47,043 nt of DNA from Caldivirga sp. (GCF_023256255.1 NZ_JAGDXD010000039.1:1-47043), one strand, 5' to 3'. Positions 1 through 8,174 are shown, numbered from the stretch's first letter. Notes: generated by a model from the sequence alone, not told the origin. Program-made: numbers and translations.

Positions 1-129
1 GAATAAACCCCAACACCCACAAAAACCCAACAAAACAAACACTTATCAACCTAACCAGGTAAATAAATGAAGACCCTTAAGGGGGATTTGTCATGGTAAT
101 TCTTATAAACGCAATTAATTATAGTAATC

Positions 130-498
130 ATGGCTATCCGCGAGGGGGATGTAATAATCACGACTGCACCATATGTTTCAGGCTACAGGGTTGTTAAGGT
201 TCTTGGCGTGGCTATTGGCGTTACAGTGAGGTCAAGGGGCCTTGGCGGCAGGTTTCTCGCAGGCTTAAGGTCACTAGCCGGTGGTGAGATTAGGGAGTTC
301 ACGGAGCTTGCTGAGCAGGCTAGGAGACAGGCCATTGAGAGGATGATTCAGCACGCTAAGGAGCTTGGGGCAAATGCAGTAATCAGTTTTAGGCTTGATT
401 CAAATGAAATAAGTGAATACATGGATGAGATAATAGCCTATGGGACAGCAGTAATTATACAACCTGAGGAGAGTTCTAGAGCGCAATCAATTGATTAA
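130..498 (+). CDS. YbjQ/UPF0145 family protein
   Basis: This 122-residue protein matches the YbjQ (UPF0145, DUF74) family over nearly its whole length. The family is small, forms homo-oligomeric rings and is sometimes labelled heavy-metal binding, but its role is unknown. Recognisable family segments are the N-terminal ITTAPYVSGYRVVKVLG stretch, the central RSRGLGG and the ELGANAVI strand near residue 75. A TATA-like CTTATAAAC at 102-110 lies about 24 bases before the ATG, so the transcript is probably leaderless. The next gene starts 10 bases downstream on the same strand, suggesting co-transcription with the membrane protein. Confidence 0.85.
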   Translation: MAIREGDVIITTAPYVSGYRVVKVLGVAIGVTVRSRGLGGRFLAGLRSLAGGEIREFTELAEQARRQAIERMIQHAKELGANAVISFRLDSNEISEYMDEIIAYGTAVIIQPEESSRAQSID

Positions 499-508
499 GG
501 GGAATTGA

Positions 509-1282
509 ATGCAGTTGGAAGCAGTAGTCCTAGTGGCTTACCTAACGGTGGCGTCAATCATCACTTACCTCCTCCTAAATAGGTTACTGTGGCGTGGTGA
601 GCGGGACTGGGTGTTTATTGGGGTTGGTTACATGATACTGGCCTTAATACTTCAATACCCAGCACAGCAAGCGCCCTTCATAGTACTACTTTTAAGCCAC
701 TTAAGGAGTATAACTGACTTAAGTAGTATCATATCTAGTGTCGTTAAGCCTAATATTTACCTCATATCCATATACATGGGTTCATTGGCAGGCATCTTCC
801 AGGAAACAGCAAGGTACTTCGCGGTTAAGGATAGGGCCATGGAGGCTTCATTATACGTAGGCTACGGTTTCGCTTTAATAGACATTGCAGTGGCCGTAAT
901 GGGGTCATTAGCTACGTTAATAATACCCAACAACCTCAACATCACCATTACTACCATGGGAGTTATTAGTCTAGTAGGCCTACTACTGCAGCCCCTGGTC
1001 TCCTTCCTATTTCACCCTGGGGCATCAATGATGCTGAGGAGTATGCAGGCTAATGGGCATGGATTAAGGGGGTTAATTGCGGTTACTACTGCCCACGCTT
1101 ACATGGACTCATTCCTGGAGTATCTTGACTTAGCCATAGTGTTCGGTGTCATTACTAGCTACGGGGATGTACTTAAGCTATCGCTCGTGTACTTCATATC
1201 TATTACAATAATACCAGCATTAATCTTCTCATACGGCCTAAGAGCATTGAGGAAATTAACCTTTACTAGTAATGCTCCTTAA
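509..1282 (+). CDS. YhfC-like multipass membrane protein
   Basis: A 257-residue integral membrane protein with about seven hydrophobic segments. Two stretches resemble the YhfC family (putative intramembrane metalloprotease-like proteins of the CPBP/Abi superfamily): a glutamate-arginine segment FQETARYF near residue 97, and a late segment with a histidine and an aspartate, AHAYMDSF near residue 195. YhfC proteins usually have EE..R here; this one has QE, so peptidase activity is uncertain. The start ATG follows a purine-rich AAGGGGAA, as expected for an internal operon gene. The family call is moderately secure; substrate and function are unknown. Confidence 0.6.
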   Translation: MQLEAVVLVAYLTVASIITYLLLNRLLWRGERDWVFIGVGYMILALILQYPAQQAPFIVLLLSHLRSITDLSSIISSVVKPNIYLISIYMGSLAGIFQETARYFAVKDRAMEASLYVGYGFALIDIAVAVMGSLATLIIPNNLNITITTMGVISLVGLLLQPLVSFLFHPGASMMLRSMQANGHGLRGLIAVTTAHAYMDSFLEYLDLAIVFGVITSYGDVLKLSLVYFISITIIPALIFSYGLRALRKLTFTSNAP

Positions 1283-1307
1283 TTTAATTGTTCATTTTGA
1301 TTCAGCT

Positions 1308-1652
1308 TCACTTCATGCTGCCTGTAACCTTTATTTCATACGCTTCCCTTACTACTGCTCCTCCTCTCCTCAATGCTTCTACTGCCTTCTGGAAGTAGCC
1401 TTCCTTAGCCTCATAGATTAGTAGTGCCATTGCTAATTCCTCATTAATAGCGTATAGGTAGGTTAAAGTTAGGTTAAGGCCTAATTCAGCCAACGCCGAA
1501 GCTAACCTAGCCAAGGCACCAGGCCTATTAGGCAATGCAATAAAGAATACGAACACACCATTAGGTGAGGATAAGATACTCCTATACACCTGCCCAAAAA
1601 CATTACCAACCTCACTAAGAACAGTGCCTAGTGTTTCACCGCTTGACCCCAT
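1308..1652 (-). CDS. Stand-alone ACT domain protein
   Basis: The 114-residue protein is one ACT fold (residues about 33-108) after a short leader. The signature loop PNRPGALARLASALAELGLN matches the ACT ligand-binding turn, where the glycine-alanine pair contacts amino acids or other small ligands. ACT domains normally regulate metabolic enzymes; a stand-alone domain may bind an amino acid and act on a partner, but no partner is encoded beside it. It is transcribed alone on the minus strand, convergent with the YhfC-like gene and 66 bases downstream of the PRPP synthetase gene. The ligand cannot be read from the sequence. Confidence 0.8.
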   Translation of the reverse strand: MGSSGETLGTVLSEVGNVFGQVYRSILSSPNGVFVFFIALPNRPGALARLASALAELGLNLTLTYLYAINEELAMALLIYEAKEGYFQKAVEALRRGGAVVREAYEIKVTGSMK

Positions 1653-1718
1653 AGTATAGCTTACGTATGCTGTTAATAAACCTTATGGTTTATTAATCTT
1701 AAGTTCAGTTCTCATTAA

Positions 1719-2573
1719 TTACTGGTTTATTAATTGAGAGACGTCGAATTGAGAGTACTTGCCTAGGATACTGTTGCTGCAGCGCACTTTATCAACGGCC
1801 TTGGTTAATTTAGTCTCAGCGTCACCGATCATTATGCAGTGGGTTGCTACTACATTAATGCTGGTGGCGCCCATGCTTCTCAGCATTCCTGCAGCGCCAA
1901 CTATAGTGCCTCCAGTTGATATTATGTCATCGATGATTACCACATCCTTACCCTTAACGTTAATGCTCCTTAGGGTGAATGAAACCTCACCACTATACCT
2001 ATCCCTATGCTTCTCCAGGTAGTCGTACTCAACCCCAAGTTCCCTAGCCAATTCCTCAGCCCTCCATAGGGAGCCTGAGTCAGGGCTAACTACAACTGGG
2101 TTACTTAGGTTCTTAAACTCCCTTGCGTATAGTTTGAATGGTTTAAGGTTAATGAAGCCTTGGTAACCCTCGAGGCTCTGTGGCTTATGAATATCAACAA
2201 CGTATAGGTACTCAACCCCAAGGTTCTTAAACACGTTGAGCATAACGTTAATGCTCACGGGCTCACCCTCAAGGAACCTTCTATCCTGCCTGGCGTAAGG
2301 CATGTAGGGTATGAATAAGCCCACCCTGGATGCGCCTAAGCCCTTAACAGCATCCAATAGCAACATTACTCTAATTAACCCCTGGTCTTGATTAGGGTAG
2401 AGCCTAGTTACGTAGAGTACATCACTGCCCTCTACATTAGCCTCAACCCTAACGTATTGCTCACCATCCGGGAACACCTTATGAGTAATCTCCTTAGCCT
2501 CAGCATTAATCCTGGATGCCACGTTAATCCCCAGGTCCCTTGAGGATTCATCATAAAGCACAATCCTCCGCAT
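1719..2573 (-). CDS. prs: Ribose-phosphate pyrophosphokinase (PRPP synthetase)
   Basis: Makes 5-phosphoribosyl 1-pyrophosphate from ribose 5-phosphate and ATP, feeding nucleotide, histidine and tryptophan synthesis in the cytoplasm. The length (284) is typical of archaeal class enzymes. Visible motifs are the N-terminal FPDGEQYVRV, the ATP-binding loop PYMPYARQDRRF (near residue 95), VVDIHKPQSLEGY in place of the usual D.H..Q.QGFF, and the PRPP-binding loop VVIIDDIISTGGTI near residue 212. It lies 43 bases downstream of the DUF1641 gene on the same strand and may be read through from the sulfur operon, although no metabolic link requires this. Confidence 0.95.
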   Translation of the reverse strand: MRRIVLYDESSRDLGINVASRINAEAKEITHKVFPDGEQYVRVEANVEGSDVLYVTRLYPNQDQGLIRVMLLLDAVKGLGASRVGLFIPYMPYARQDRRFLEGEPVSINVMLNVFKNLGVEYLYVVDIHKPQSLEGYQGFINLKPFKLYAREFKNLSNPVVVSPDSGSLWRAEELARELGVEYDYLEKHRDRYSGEVSFTLRSINVKGKDVVIIDDIISTGGTIVGAAGMLRSMGATSINVVATHCIMIGDAETKLTKAVDKVRCSNSILGKYSQFDVSQLINQ

Positions 2574-2616
2574 AAAAGGGATTAATAACTAGGATGTTTA
2601 ATGCTTAACTGAAGCC

Positions 2617-3273
2617 TTAACCCTGCTGATTAAGCTGCTTCCCAATTCCCTCAAGTAACCCAACCATGAAGAGTAAACCCCTCTTAACATTCGCATCAGT
2701 CATAAGCTTCCTAATCAAGCCAATTGTTGACGCTGATTCACTGGACTTGGCAGCCTCCACTGCGGATTCAATGGCCTCATTAAGCCTAATGCCCTGTATT
2801 AGGTTCAGTGATTCGCTCAGTGACTTAAGTAGGTTCCGTAACGCTGGGTTTAGGATAATGTCGTTAATAGCCTTAACGTTATCTTCACTACCTAGGAATG
2901 CGCCCAGGGAATCTACTAGTCCACTATTACCCATTGCGTTGATTAACTCCATCAACTTAACAGTGTTCTCAACAGTCCTCCTGTCACTTAACCTAACCAG
3001 TAGCCTAATGAGATTCTCCGCATTAGCCAGTAGTATAACGTTGTCTGTGGTTAGTAATTGGTTGAATAGTTCCTTAAGGAACTCCTCATCATTAAGCAGG
3101 TCGTTTACTAGGTCAAGTAAACCTAATTCATTAAGCCTCCTGGCTATTGAAACTAACTTAGTGATTGAGTCCAGGTTCTCAATGCTGAGTAGGCTTGCTA
3201 ACTTATCTTCACTGGTTTCATTAACCATTGCTAATTCCCCAACCTGGGCTTTTAAATCATTCACGTTAATCAC
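2617..3273 (-). CDS. DUF1641 protein, last gene of sulfur operon
   Basis: A 218-residue, almost wholly alpha-helical protein rich in Leu, Asn, Ser and Glu, with no membrane segment. The C-terminal part (about 160-205, GLIRKLMTDANVKRGLLFMVGLLEGIG) fits the DUF1641 signature. DUF1641 genes often sit directly beside FAD-dependent sulfide:quinone oxidoreductase-like genes in archaea and bacteria, and here the start overlaps the stop of that gene by 4 bases, showing translational coupling. It may act as a small partner subunit of the flavoprotein, but the biochemical function is unknown. The opposite strand is open for 203 codons only because of base composition. Confidence 0.75.
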   Translation of the reverse strand: MINVNDLKAQVGELAMVNETSEDKLASLLSIENLDSITKLVSIARRLNELGLLDLVNDLLNDEEFLKELFNQLLTTDNVILLANAENLIRLLVRLSDRRTVENTVKLMELINAMGNSGLVDSLGAFLGSEDNVKAINDIILNPALRNLLKSLSESLNLIQGIRLNEAIESAVEAAKSSESASTIGLIRKLMTDANVKRGLLFMVGLLEGIGKQLNQQG

Positions 3274-4472
3274 CTGAATACCCCAATTAACCTTTCAGGG
3301 GATGTGGCATCAAAGTAGGCTTCCATTAATGGATCCCATAATTCAGGGTACTTCAACATACTCCAGTATGATGCGGCGAAGGTTAATTTAAGGAAGTGGT
3401 TAACCCTGTTAGGCGGATACTTCACTACACCATGCTTACTATCACTTATCACGAAGGTTCCTAACCCATAACCCATGTCGAAGGGGCAGTGCGTCCTACC
3501 AGTATTACGCGCATCCTCACCGGTGAGTATCTTAGCCACAACTGTGGCCTGCAGGTGGGCGGTCACACCAGTCTTAGCTACCGGTAGTGCTGACGCGTCC
3601 CCTATTACGAAGGCGTCGTCAAACCCCTTAATCCTGTTTGTACCATTGTCGGCAAGCACGAAGCCATCCTGGTCAAGCACGTTATCTGGGCTATACTTTA
3701 TGCTTACGCCAACGTGGGGTGGTATTACTATTGCTGCATTGAACTTAAGCTCCTCACCCTCAATTGAGTAGGCTATGCCCTTCTCAGCATCAACGTGGTC
3801 TAGGGTGAAGAAGGTTACCGTCTCAATACCCCTCTCCTTAAGAATGGGCTCCACAATCTCGTTCATTGGCTCAGCAGGGTATGGCCTTGGGTATGAGGTT
3901 GCGTACACTACTCTAACCTTATCCCTAACACCCCTCCTCCTAAGAAGCTCCTCGGCTAAAAGAACACCCTCCAGTGGGCTTGGAGGGCACCTGTAGCGTT
4001 CATAGGCGAGTATGAAAGCTAACGTACCCTCATTAATACTGTTCACGGTCCTCCACACCCTCCACGCATTCTCCTCACTACTATGGTAGTCACCGTAGAG
4101 TTCAGTTAACTGGCTTAACCCAGGTATCTTGGAGTAATCCACAGTTGCCCCAGTGGCCACCACTAGGTAATCGTAGCTTAGCTTCCTACCGTTATCTAAC
4201 TCAACGTACCTATCATTAAGGTTAATTAACCTGGCTCCTGATTGAATGAAGCTTACCCAGGGCTTAATGAGGTCCCTAATCTCCCTCCTAATGCTTCTCC
4301 TAGATCCCTTGAAGGCAATGTAGAGTAGCCAGGGTAGGAAGTAATTGTACGGTTGCTTATCAACCACCGTTACCTCAAACTCATCCTTAGGTAGCCTATT
4401 AGCCAATACTAATCCACCAGTCCCCCCACCGATAATTATAACCCTCCTCCTACCGTTACTCACACTAATCAC
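3270..4472 (-). CDS. SQR-like FAD/NAD(P)-binding flavoprotein
   Basis: A 400-residue two-dinucleotide-binding-domain flavoprotein related to sulfide:quinone oxidoreductase and flavocytochrome c sulfide dehydrogenase. Seen: FAD-binding GGGTGGLVLANRL at residue 15, the YDYLVVATGA strand, and a late FAD-contact AFVIGDASALP. Only two cysteines are present, in YRCPPSPLEG and HCPFDMG. The first matches an SQR active-site cysteine position; well-studied SQRs use three, so the redox centre here may differ. The C-terminal 50 residues are hydrophobic or aromatic, compatible with monotopic membrane association. Its start overlaps the TusA stop by 4 bases. Expected role: sulfide or sulfane-sulfur oxidation to the quinone pool; the substrate is inferred. 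Confidence 0.82.
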   Translation of the reverse strand: MISVSNGRRRVIIIGGGTGGLVLANRLPKDEFEVTVVDKQPYNYFLPWLLYIAFKGSRRSIRREIRDLIKPWVSFIQSGARLINLNDRYVELDNGRKLSYDYLVVATGATVDYSKIPGLSQLTELYGDYHSSEENAWRVWRTVNSINEGTLAFILAYERYRCPPSPLEGVLLAEELLRRRGVRDKVRVVYATSYPRPYPAEPMNEIVEPILKERGIETVTFFTLDHVDAEKGIAYSIEGEELKFNAAIVIPPHVGVSIKYSPDNVLDQDGFVLADNGTNRIKGFDDAFVIGDASALPVAKTGVTAHLQATVVAKILTGEDARNTGRTHCPFDMGYGLGTFVISDSKHGVVKYPPNRVNHFLKLTFAASYWSMLKYPELWDPLMEAYFDATSPERLIGVFR

Positions 4473-4720
4473 CTCTTGGCCGTAACCTTAACAACGGCCA
4501 CTATCTTGTCCTGGTCCCTCCTAAGCTCCACAAGCTGATTACCAGTCCTATTAATCCAAGCCTTCAAGTCTGATTCAAAGCCGGGGTCGGTGGCCCAGAC
4601 CTCTATTAAGTCACCGTTCTTAGCGTTCCTATACGCCTTAATTAGCTCGGTTATTGGGCCTGGGCATGCAATACCCCTCGCGTCCACAGTCACCTTACTG
4701 CCCTGAGTCATGCCGGTCAC
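4469..4720 (-). CDS. tusA: TusA/SirA-like sulfur carrier
   Basis: An 83-residue TusA-family protein with the diagnostic CPGP motif (residues 19-22), whose cysteine carries sulfur as a persulfide or thiosulfonate. DARGIACPGPI and the GDLIEVWATDPG turn are typical. In archaea and bacteria TusA proteins exchange sulfane sulfur or thiosulfate with DsrE-type proteins. Here the gene begins immediately after the DsrE stop and overlaps the flavoprotein start, so a relay between DsrE, TusA and the flavoprotein is a reasonable inference. No heterodisulfide reductase-like (sHdr) genes appear in this window. Confidence 0.92.
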   Translation of the reverse strand: MTGMTQGSKVTVDARGIACPGPITELIKAYRNAKNGDLIEVWATDPGFESDLKAWINRTGNQLVELRRDQDKIVAVVKVTAKR

Positions 4721-5134
4721 CTATATGAATAGTACTTGCCCACCCTTAGCCACCTCAAGGAACGTGGTTACCCCAACCACATCATCAACAATACTTGGGT
4801 CGAAGTCCTCCTTCTTAAGCCCCATGGCCTCAGCCATCATTGAGCATGCGTAAACCTTAACATTACCCAACTGCTTACCCTGCTTAACCATATCAACCCA
4901 ACTCGGCGCCTTAATCCTAGCCATACCCTGCTGTAGGGCAGGCACCATTTGCTCAAACTCCTTAGGCCAAGTTGGCTGGGTAGGCTTCCTGAGAACCTTC
5001 ATTAGGGCCCAGCCAGTTACGAATATGTTAACCTCATAACCCAGTGCTGCGGCTGCCTGGGTTATTACACCAACCGGTATTAGCCTATCGTCCGTACCCG
5101 AGAAGACAATCATACTTATCTTTTCACTTCCCAT
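4721..5134 (-). CDS. DsrE family sulfur-transfer protein
   Basis: A DsrE/DsrF-like protein of about 137 residues. It opens with ISMIVFSGTDDRL and has a conserved cysteine in VYACSMMAEAMGL (near residue 95), the usual sulfur-binding cysteine of the DsrE2/DsrE3 type. A long hydrophobic helix near residue 30-45 (FVTGWALMKVL) is common in DsrE2/3 proteins. An in-frame TTG lies three codons upstream, but the ATG at 5134 is preferred because a TATA element (minus strand CTATACTA near 5160) sits about 28 bases before it. It is the first gene of the DsrE-TusA-SQR-DUF1641 operon. Confidence 0.88.
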   Translation of the reverse strand: MGSEKISMIVFSGTDDRLIPVGVITQAAAALGYEVNIFVTGWALMKVLRKPTQPTWPKEFEQMVPALQQGMARIKAPSWVDMVKQGKQLGNVKVYACSMMAEAMGLKKEDFDPSIVDDVVGVTTFLEVAKGGQVLFI

Positions 5135-5158
5135 ACTGGTCAAATGTGAAATAGGGTC

Positions 5159-5170
5159 CTAGTATAGAAA
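5159..5170 (-). promoter_or_regulatory. TATA element of sulfur operon
   Basis: The minus strand reads TTTCTATACTAG here, 25-30 bases upstream of the ATG at 5134. This is the spacing expected for an archaeal promoter giving a leaderless dsrE-tusA-SQR mRNA. Confidence 0.5.
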
Positions 5171-5380
5171 AGTAACTATTGTAAAGTAAAGGTAGGGATT
5201 AATAATGGAAAAGTTTATTAAACACAGGCATGTGAAATATCGTTTACGTAATTAATGCATAATCAGACCTGCAGGGATTAGATCATTAACTCACCAGTGG
5301 TTCAATTCATCACAATGCTTAAACCACCCCACTTAAGTATTTGAAAGTTACTGCAGTAGCCATGTTGGGATGATAAATAG

Positions 5381-5390
5381 GCTTAAAAAG
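5381..5390 (+). promoter_or_regulatory. TATA element of tRNA-Ala
   Basis: GCTTAAAAAG, followed by a G-rich stretch, is centred about 30 bases upstream of the mature tRNA 5' end at 5416. That fits a TBP-dependent promoter giving a very short 5' leader for RNase P to remove. Confidence 0.5.
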
Positions 5391-5415
5391 GGAGGGGTAT
5401 TCAGCTTAGGTGACT

Positions 5416-5492
5416 GGGCCGGTAGTCTAGCCTGGAAGGATGCCCGCTTGGCATGCGGGAGATCCCGGGTTCAAGTCCCGGCCGGTCCACCA
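5416..5492 (+). tRNA. tRNA-Ala (anticodon GGC), CCA encoded
   Basis: A full cloverleaf folds here. Acceptor 5416-5422 (GGGCCGG) pairs with 5482-5488 (CCGGTCC), including the G3:U70 wobble that is the alanine identity element. The D arm is 5425-5441 with G18G19. The anticodon stem CCCGC/GCGGG encloses loop TTGGCAT with anticodon GGC at 5450-5452. The variable loop has five bases, and the T arm 5465-5481 has loop TTCAAGT. The discriminator is A5489, followed by genome-encoded CCA at 5490-5492. There is no intron. The 70-codon open frame crossing this locus is not a gene. Confidence 0.97.
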
Positions 5493-5720
5493 CTTAATGA
5501 TTTAGTTAACGTGGGGGGACTCCTTACCGGTACCCCTTTACTCCTCCTTACCCTCTTCCTGCATTGGCTTCCCCTACAATAATTTGTTCATCCTAGTGTT
5601 GGTTAGGTTTAATCGTCAGTTCCCCTAAAACACCCTCACATCCTCGGTGACGGGGTTGTTCATCACTATTACCTGCTATGGTATTGTTAAGTTTATAAAG
5701 GTTTTAGGGTGTTTTAGAGT
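5493..5720. other. Non-coding spacer with kaiC-like promoter
   Basis: No gene is visible between the tRNA and the KaiC-like ORF. The only clear signal is GTTTATAAAG at 5691-5700, a TATA element about 25 bases before the GTG at 5721, implying a leaderless mRNA. Confidence 0.5.
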
Positions 5721-6581
5721 GTGACAATACCTAGGGTTAGGTCCTATGTACCTGGCCTTGATGAAGTACTCTACGGTGGCATTCCAGATAGGAGTGTGGT
5801 TCTTGTTTCAGGTGGCCCTGGTACAGGTAAGTCAATTCTAGGTAAGCAATTCCTGTACAATGGACTCACAAGGGGTGAGGGGGCGGTTTTCGTTACCCTT
5901 GAGGAGCATCCTGTGGCTGTTAGGAGGAGTTTCAGGCACTTTAACTGGGATGTCTCAAAGTTCGAGAGGGAGGGTAGGTTCGCGATTATTGATGCGTTCA
6001 CTACGGGTATTGGTTCAGCATCCCAGAGGGAGAAGTACGTGGTTAAGGATATTGATAATGTCCACGAGTTAATTGACCTACTTAGGCAGGCAATAAAGGA
6101 TACGGGGGCTAGGAGGATAACCATTGACTCAGTGAGCACCCTATACTTGACTAAACCCTCGATAGCTAGGTCAACGGTCATGCTGCTTAAGAGGGTTATA
6201 GCAGGCCTAGGCACAACAGCATTCTTCATTAGCCAAGTATCGGTTGGTGAGAGGGGCTTCGGCGGCCCTGGTGTTGAGCATGCTGTGGATGGTATAATTA
6301 GGCTTGACCTAGATGAGGTTGATGGTAAACTCTACAGGTCACTAATAGTGTGGAAAATGAGGGACACTAAGATATCGATGGTTAGGCACCCAATGGACAT
6401 AACTGATGAGGGCATTGTGGTGTATTGGGATAAGTACCTTAAGTTAACAGCCACCTCAGCTGAGGTTCAACCATTAGGTAAGGAGGATGTTGAGGAGATG
6501 AGGAGGGCTGTGGAGGAGGCTGAGAAGGCCAGTAGGGAGGTTAAGCCAACCCGCGGGACTGAGGAGGAAGAGGAGGATTAA
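5721..6581 (+). CDS. KaiC-like RecA-fold ATPase
   Basis: A 286-residue single-domain KaiC/RadA-like ATPase, a family used in archaeal signal transduction. Walker A GGPGTGKS lies at residues 31-38, the catalytic-glutamate region VTLEEHP near 59, and a Walker B-like [11 protein letters not shown] near 133. The C-terminus carries an acidic, lysine-rich tail with the motif [10 protein letters not shown], which recurs in the N-terminus of the HTH protein encoded convergently 35 bases away. That pairing is typical of the KaiC/near-KaiC regulator modules of Thermoproteales. The start is GTG, supported by a TATA element 25 bases upstream. The signal sensed is unknown. Confidence 0.88.
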   Translation: MTIPRVRSYVPGLDEVLYGGIPDRSVVLVSGGPGTGKSILGKQFLYNGLTRGEGAVFVTLEEHPVAVRRSFRHFNWDVSKFEREGRFAIIDAFTTGIGSASQREKYVVKDIDNVHELIDLLRQAIKDTGARRITIDSVSTLYLTKPSIARSTVMLLKRVIAGLGTTAFFISQVSVGERGFGGPGVEHAVDGIIRLDLDEVDGKLYRSLIVWKMRDTKISMVRHPMDITDEGIVVYWDKYLKLTATSAEVQPLGKEDVEEMRRAVEEAEKASREVKPTRGTEEEEED

Positions 6582-6616
6582 TTATCTTAGTATTTATTTA
6601 AAGTAATTAATTAGGT

Positions 6617-7051
6617 TCATGAGCTTAATTCACTCAGTGCCTCATTAAGAAGCTTCCTAACCCTCTCCACCTTCTCCCTTAACCTACTCAACTCCTGCGT
6701 TGACGTTGCGGCTATTTCAGGCGGTAAATCCACCTTAAAGCCCTCCTTGGAGAGCCTCTCGTAGGCCTTCAGGACTAATTGACCCGCCTTAGTCTCACCC
6801 CTGAGGTGCTTCCTAATGGTGGCCTCGGTGACGCCAACCTCATCAGCTATCTGGGATGTGGGCATTCCAGCCTTCTCCCTGGCGAAGGCTGCTGCGGCTG
6901 TGTATAGGCTGTCAACCCATGTTAATCTCTCATGGGGGTTCTTTAGGGCCTCAAGGGTCTCCTGGGAGAATAACACCATGGCCAGTAGGGCGCTTTCAAG
7001 TTTCCTAATGTCCTCCTTACCCAGGGGTTTAAGAGGTATCGACTCAGACAT
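6617..7051 (-). CDS. HTH regulator paired with KaiC-like ATPase
   Basis: This 144-residue protein fits the near-KaiC regulatory domain family. Residues 1-20 include IPLKPLGKEDIRKLESAL. Residues about 62-95 form a helix-turn-helix (MPTSQIADEVGVTEATIRKHLRG) resembling sigma-70 region 4 or XRE-type recognition helices. The C-terminus (about 115-144) is a heptad-like coiled coil. It is convergent with the KaiC-like gene. The likely role is DNA binding controlled by the ATPase. Targets are unknown; its own promoter region, 7052-7190, is AT rich. Confidence 0.8.
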   Translation of the reverse strand: MSESIPLKPLGKEDIRKLESALLAMVLFSQETLEALKNPHERLTWVDSLYTAAAAFAREKAGMPTSQIADEVGVTEATIRKHLRGETKAGQLVLKAYERLSKEGFKVDLPPEIAATSTQELSRLREKVERVRKLLNEALSELSS

Positions 7052-7190
7052 AGTATAAGTATCTGCTTAACCTTATTTAAAGCATACGCCTTAGAATAAT
7101 GGGTATTTAATTATAACTAATGAAGCAGTTTCTTAGTCTTCATGAATCAATAAATGAATGATTTTAATTTAAATGCAGTAAGGGGACTCC

Positions 7191-7991
7191 TTAGGCTAAA
7201 GCCTTCTTAGCCATTGCGTAGGCTAATGGCACAACCACTATTGCGAAGGCTATTGCCAAACCCCAGGCCAACGCGTAGAAGACTTGGGTAACATTAGTGA
7301 AGGGTTGGACAATTATGGCCATAGCCATGAGTATTATCACCGCGTAGAGAACCAGCTTCCCGTAATCCAGCATCCCGCTCATTTCAGGATGCGCCTTGGA
7401 AATGTCTGAGACAGTCTTATTAACAATACTTATACCTGTGTATAATACCACCGAGCCTATTATTATGTCATAGAATAAATATGGGCTAATCGTAGTAATC
7501 CAGTAGAATATGGCCCATGTTACCGCAATGGTTATTAAAACAGCGTATAGGCCGAACCTAAGAATGTTAACTATGAGGTTAATGTACTCCTCACCAGCCC
7601 CAACCCTCTTCTGTATGTAGAAGGTTAATGCATCAACAAGCAGTAGGCCAAGGGTTAGGAGTATTATTAGGCCTGCTAGGTATGGTAGGTAGTCCGCAAT
7701 CATTGTGACGTAGGTTGAGGCAACCCCAAGGTAAGGTATAACGTAAGTTAACGCTATTGCAATGGCTATCAGCATTATAGTTGCCTCAACCCCACCTATC
7801 GACGTGTTAACCATATCCATGCTTAACCCAATTTGCTTAGCTAAGCCAGGTAGTAGCCTCCTAAGTATCATGGCGGCAATAATGGCGATTACGTACCCAA
7901 CAATAATAGTGACTATGAAGTATACTACAGCCCACACTACTGCAGGTATTGGATCACCAGTCAATAACACGTATGCTATTAAGGGATTCAT
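7191..7991 (-). CDS. Multipass membrane protein of unknown function
   Basis: A 266-residue protein with about seven hydrophobic helices (roughly 12-45, 65-88, 95-118, 142-166, 172-192, 212-232 and 236-262) separated by short charged loops. The paired-helix pattern and the conserved loop QIGLSMDMVNTSIGG weakly recall the transmembrane helix repeats of MscS-like channel proteins, but no MscS beta domain follows. No catalytic or cofactor motif is visible. It is monocistronic, with AT-rich DNA on both sides. Function unknown. Confidence 0.6.
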   Translation of the reverse strand: MNPLIAYVLLTGDPIPAVVWAVVYFIVTIIVGYVIAIIAAMILRRLLPGLAKQIGLSMDMVNTSIGGVEATIMLIAIAIALTYVIPYLGVASTYVTMIADYLPYLAGLIILLTLGLLLVDALTFYIQKRVGAGEEYINLIVNILRFGLYAVLITIAVTWAIFYWITTISPYLFYDIIIGSVVLYTGISIVNKTVSDISKAHPEMSGMLDYGKLVLYAVIILMAMAIIVQPFTNVTQVFYALAWGLAIAFAIVVVPLAYAMAKKALA

Positions 7992-8105
7992 AACATAAAT
8001 AACTCAATTTAGGTATTTTTAAGTATTGCTCCATACTTAGTATAATTTTAATTATATATAATGTACTTAAAAAATTGCGGCCTAAGATAAGCAGCACTCT
8101 AACTA

Positions 8106-8128
8106 ATGGCATCCCTTGAACGCCGGGG
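8106..8128 (-). repeat. GGATGCCAT-type hairpin tail, copy 1
   Basis: The plus strand reads ATGGCATCCC at 8106-8115 and GCCGGGG at 8122-8128. Read on the minus strand this is a short G/C hairpin followed by GGGATGCCAT. The same tail follows hairpins at 8942-8970 and 14479-14505. It may be the relic of a mobile-element or small-RNA 3' end. Confidence 0.4.
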
Positions 8129-8159
8129 TTACCTGGTAATAACACTTTTATAGGTAACC
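8127..8159 (+). promoter_or_regulatory. Inverted repeat around tenA TATA box
   Basis: GGTTACCT at 8127-8134 and AGGTAACC at 8152-8159 form a perfect 8-base inverted repeat. It brackets and partly overlaps the TATA element ACTTTTATAGG (8144-8154) that drives tenA (ATG at 8175). The 25-base centre spacing would put both half-sites on one DNA face, so this looks like a repressor operator; a thiamine-responsive regulator is one possibility. Confidence 0.45.
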
Positions 8160-8174
8160 TAATACTTCCTAATT

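Noticed and set aside
2666-3277. 203-codon ORF antisense to the DUF1641 gene
   Set aside because: Shadow frame produced by the Leu/Asn/Ser-rich composition. It has no homology, and the minus-strand gene is coupled to its operon neighbours.
5370-5582. 70-codon plus-strand ORF
   Set aside because: It runs straight through the tRNA-Ala gene, and its codons are the tRNA stem sequences.
8131-8174. TPP riboswitch before tenA
   Set aside because: No CUGAGA or other conserved THI-box sequence is present, and the leader is too short.
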